From positions 1 to 33,520 of the forward strand of contig CAYZLR010000033.1 in the NCBI GenBank assembly GCA_964479275.1: DNA of 33,520 bases, read 5' to 3'. How positions within the stretch are numbered: position 1 is the stretch's first letter; the number at the start of each line of letters is the position of its first letter. The translations under genes and the position numbers were made by a program. This DNA comes from CALLPQ01 sp964479275 (GTDB taxonomy: Bacteria; Pseudomonadota; Alphaproteobacteria; Caulobacterales; Parvularculaceae). Shown here piece by piece: positions 32,039 through 33,520 of the stretch. The notes below the pieces were generated by a model that did no database searches, was not told the origin of the DNA, and was given only the letters and a program-made list of their open reading frames with translations.

Positions 32039-33210
32039 GATGATTCCTCAAGACGTTTGAGCATTTGATGTTTGGGAATTATGATCGTCAGCCGGGTGCC
32101 ATTATGATTATTGATTTCCATTTGCCCTTCTATGCTTTCTATACGGTGGCGAACTCCTGTTAAGCCTGCACCGGCTTGAAAATTAAGATTCGGAATCCCT
32201 TGCCCGTTGTCTTGGATCGCAATCTTAATCGAGGATTCATGGTCTTCAAAGTCGAGCTTCACCATTGTAGCTTCAGAGTGGCGAATGATATTGGTTATGG
32301 TCTCACGTAATACAAGTCCGATTGCCATATCGGCTTGTGTTGTAAAGGCAGGGTGAGTTCCGGTAACCTCATAGTTTATGTTCGCAGCTTTGAGGGCTTT
32401 TTTTCCGTGATTAATCTCTGTCTTTAAATCCGTTGTAATCATGCCGGCAATGGAGGTTCTGATATTTTTTAATGCTTCACGCGAAGCATTACGGATTTCT
32501 TTGATCTCTTGCTCAGCCCGGGCAGGGTCTTTGTGGATCAATTTTTCCGCTATCTCCGATTTAAGACTGACCATGGTCAAGGTTTGTCCGAGCACATCGT
32601 GTAAATCTCTCGCGATACGTTCACGCTCTGTAATTGCGGCTAGTTGCTGATCAAGTGTTCGGCTTCGAAGTAAATTTTCGCCTATTTTGATTTGTTCTGC
32701 GCTCGCAAGACAGCCCACAGAGCTAATAAAGGCGATAAAAACTCCAAAAAGGAGTTCAATCATATTGGTTTTCATTAGAACGGAAAATAATAACCATATG
32801 AAATTCAGCCCAATGATTAAAAAAACAGCGTGTCGTCTATTGCGAAGAAAGGCAGATTGGCAACAAGCATAGATATGATAGGTTGCGCTCATGCCATGAA
32901 AAGGCGTTGTGACCATAGCAATGAATTCCATGATGACAATGTAGATAATGGAGCGTGATGAATAGTCCTCTACGCTTTTTAGATATATATGTAGAAAGAG
33001 TAAAATCGCGCTCCCGGCAATGATGATATCCCAGAGATTAGGGGCTCGAAAAAGCCATGGGACAAAATAAAATACCAGGTAAATGAGATAAAAATACTTG
33101 TTGTTTAGAAGCTTGCCAAAATGGATAGAGTTTAATTTATGATCAAAGTCTAAGTTTTCACTCTTTTCATTGAATGCCGGTTTGTTTGATGTCGGAATAT
33201 CGTTATGCAT
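32035..33210 (-). CDS. DesK-like sensor histidine kinase (HisKA_3)
   Basis: 391 residues. A polar N-terminus (1-35) is followed by several transmembrane helices (about 38-170) with little extracytoplasmic sequence, as in DesK-type membrane-state sensors. The dimerisation/phosphoacceptor region RERIARDLHDVLGQT contains His204. The ATPase domain shows LVLRETITNIIRHSE (N box), DNGQGIPN (G1), and GAGLTGVRHRIESIEG (G2). It is paired with the overlapping NarL-type regulator. The start ATG at 33210 has no strong ribosome binding site. It follows a separate secreted-type gene on the same strand by 24 bases, so the three may be one operon. Confidence 0.92.
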   Translation of the reverse strand: MHNDIPTSNKPAFNEKSENLDFDHKLNSIHFGKLLNNKYFYLIYLVFYFVPWLFRAPNLWDIIIAGSAILLFLHIYLKSVEDYSSRSIIYIVIMEFIAMVTTPFHGMSATYHIYACCQSAFLRNRRHAVFLIIGLNFIWLLFSVLMKTNMIELLFGVFIAFISSVGCLASAEQIKIGENLLRSRTLDQQLAAITERERIARDLHDVLGQTLTMVSLKSEIAEKLIHKDPARAEQEIKEIRNASREALKNIRTSIAGMITTDLKTEINHGKKALKAANINYEVTGTHPAFTTQADMAIGLVLRETITNIIRHSEATMVKLDFEDHESSIKIAIQDNGQGIPNLNFQAGAGLTGVRHRIESIEGQMEINNHNGTRLTIIIPKHQMLKRLEESS

Positions 33211-33234
33211 GATGGTATAAGTGCTGCCTAAATA

Positions 33235-33520
33235 TTAATCACGATATGATCGACGTTCTAAAACCACATTGTCAATAGAAAAGTCTACGCTTCCAAGTTC
33301 TGGCCCTGCTATAATTGATAATCCGGTAACTTGTGACTTATCTAATGTTGAAAATTGATCTAATGAAAGCCGTATGGTTTGCCATTCTTTGCTGACTGAA
33401 CAGCTTTGTCGACCAGGGTTAGTCATATTATCTCTACTGAATATCAGTATTTGATAATCTCCAGGAATGCTTATCCCTTTGCTTCCGGTTAGATCAACAT
33501 ATTGTATGTCACCGGGTTTG
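33235..33520 (-). CDS. C-terminal fragment of a probable beta-sandwich (carbohydrate-binding-like) protein, truncated by window edge
   Basis: The frame is open from the right edge of the window to the stop at 33235, about 94 residues; the start lies outside. The visible part reads ...QYVDLTGSKGISIPGDYQIL, ending VDFSIDNVVLERRSYRD. Alternating short strands and the closing SIDNVVLE pattern resemble galactose-binding or CBM-type jelly-roll domains of secreted proteins, in which the last strand has a D-N-V-x-L motif. Two cysteines would be needed for a disulfide and one is seen (RQSCSV). Upstream of the kinase on the same strand. Identity of the full protein is unknown. Confidence 0.55.
   Translation of the reverse strand, partial: KPGDIQYVDLTGSKGISIPGDYQILIFSRDNMTNPGRQSCSVSKEWQTIRLSLDQFSTLDKSQVTGLSIIAGPELGSVDFSIDNVVLERRSYRD

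Overview
The window looks like a chromosomal segment of a flagellated alphaproteobacterium with moderate G+C. The reasons are the adjacency of purQ/purS/purC with a DUF1476 (ATPase-inhibitor zeta) gene, a CtrA-type TTAA-N7-TTAA box in front of fliO-fliP, LipB, SdhB and NarL-type regulators with alphaproteobacterial character, and an exosortase-A (XrtA/EpsH1)-type exopolysaccharide locus. I cannot name the genus. No rRNA, tRNA, insertion sequence, phage or CRISPR array is visible.

Layout. 87-1810 (minus): purC-purS-purQ, purine biosynthesis. 2084-4632: a crotonase-fold protein lacking the usual catalytic glutamates, an Lrp/AsnC regulator, and a secreted serine hydrolase. 4633-4907: a non-coding segment with a cluster of DnaA-box-like 9-mers and two overlapping inverted repeats, then the DUF1476 gene and an SDR dehydrogenase. 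6111-10253: ABC-2 permease, lipB, a minimal FliN-like gene, a DUF938 methyltransferase and a SYLF-domain protein. 10505-11771 (minus): fliO-fliP behind a CtrA box.

11859-28577 is the centrepiece, a long polysaccharide locus. On the minus strand lies a fused glycosyltransferase/deacetylase. Divergently on the plus strand come a small membrane protein, a short phosphoglycosyl transferase, a 942-residue TPR protein, an export lipoprotein, a Wzz-like chain-length protein, a BY-kinase-like ATPase with a tyrosine-rich tail, an outer-membrane beta-barrel, an ExeA-like ATPase, a NodB deacetylase, a FemAB-like protein and a second glycosyltransferase. From kinase to glycosyltransferase the genes are tightly packed, several overlapping or only a few bases apart. 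The content matches XrtA-associated EPS clusters, but no exosortase, amidotransferase or PEP-CTERM substrate lies inside the window. The set should initiate a lipid-linked glycan, elongate and modify it, and export it through a Wzz/Wza-like envelope machine.

28683-28991 (minus) holds what I consider the most novel item: a compact RNA unit with a possible promoter, a Shine-Dalgarno nearly fully complementary to the 16S rRNA tail, a 27-codon ORF, two copies of the C-rich octamer AACCTCCC, and a strong intrinsic terminator. After it come a VOC protein and uppP (minus), sdhB (plus), a DesK/DesR-like two-component pair (minus), and the C-terminal end of a probable beta-sandwich secreted protein running off the right edge. 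UppP recycles the undecaprenyl carrier that EPS initiation would use, so its proximity to the EPS locus makes sense, although this is inference.
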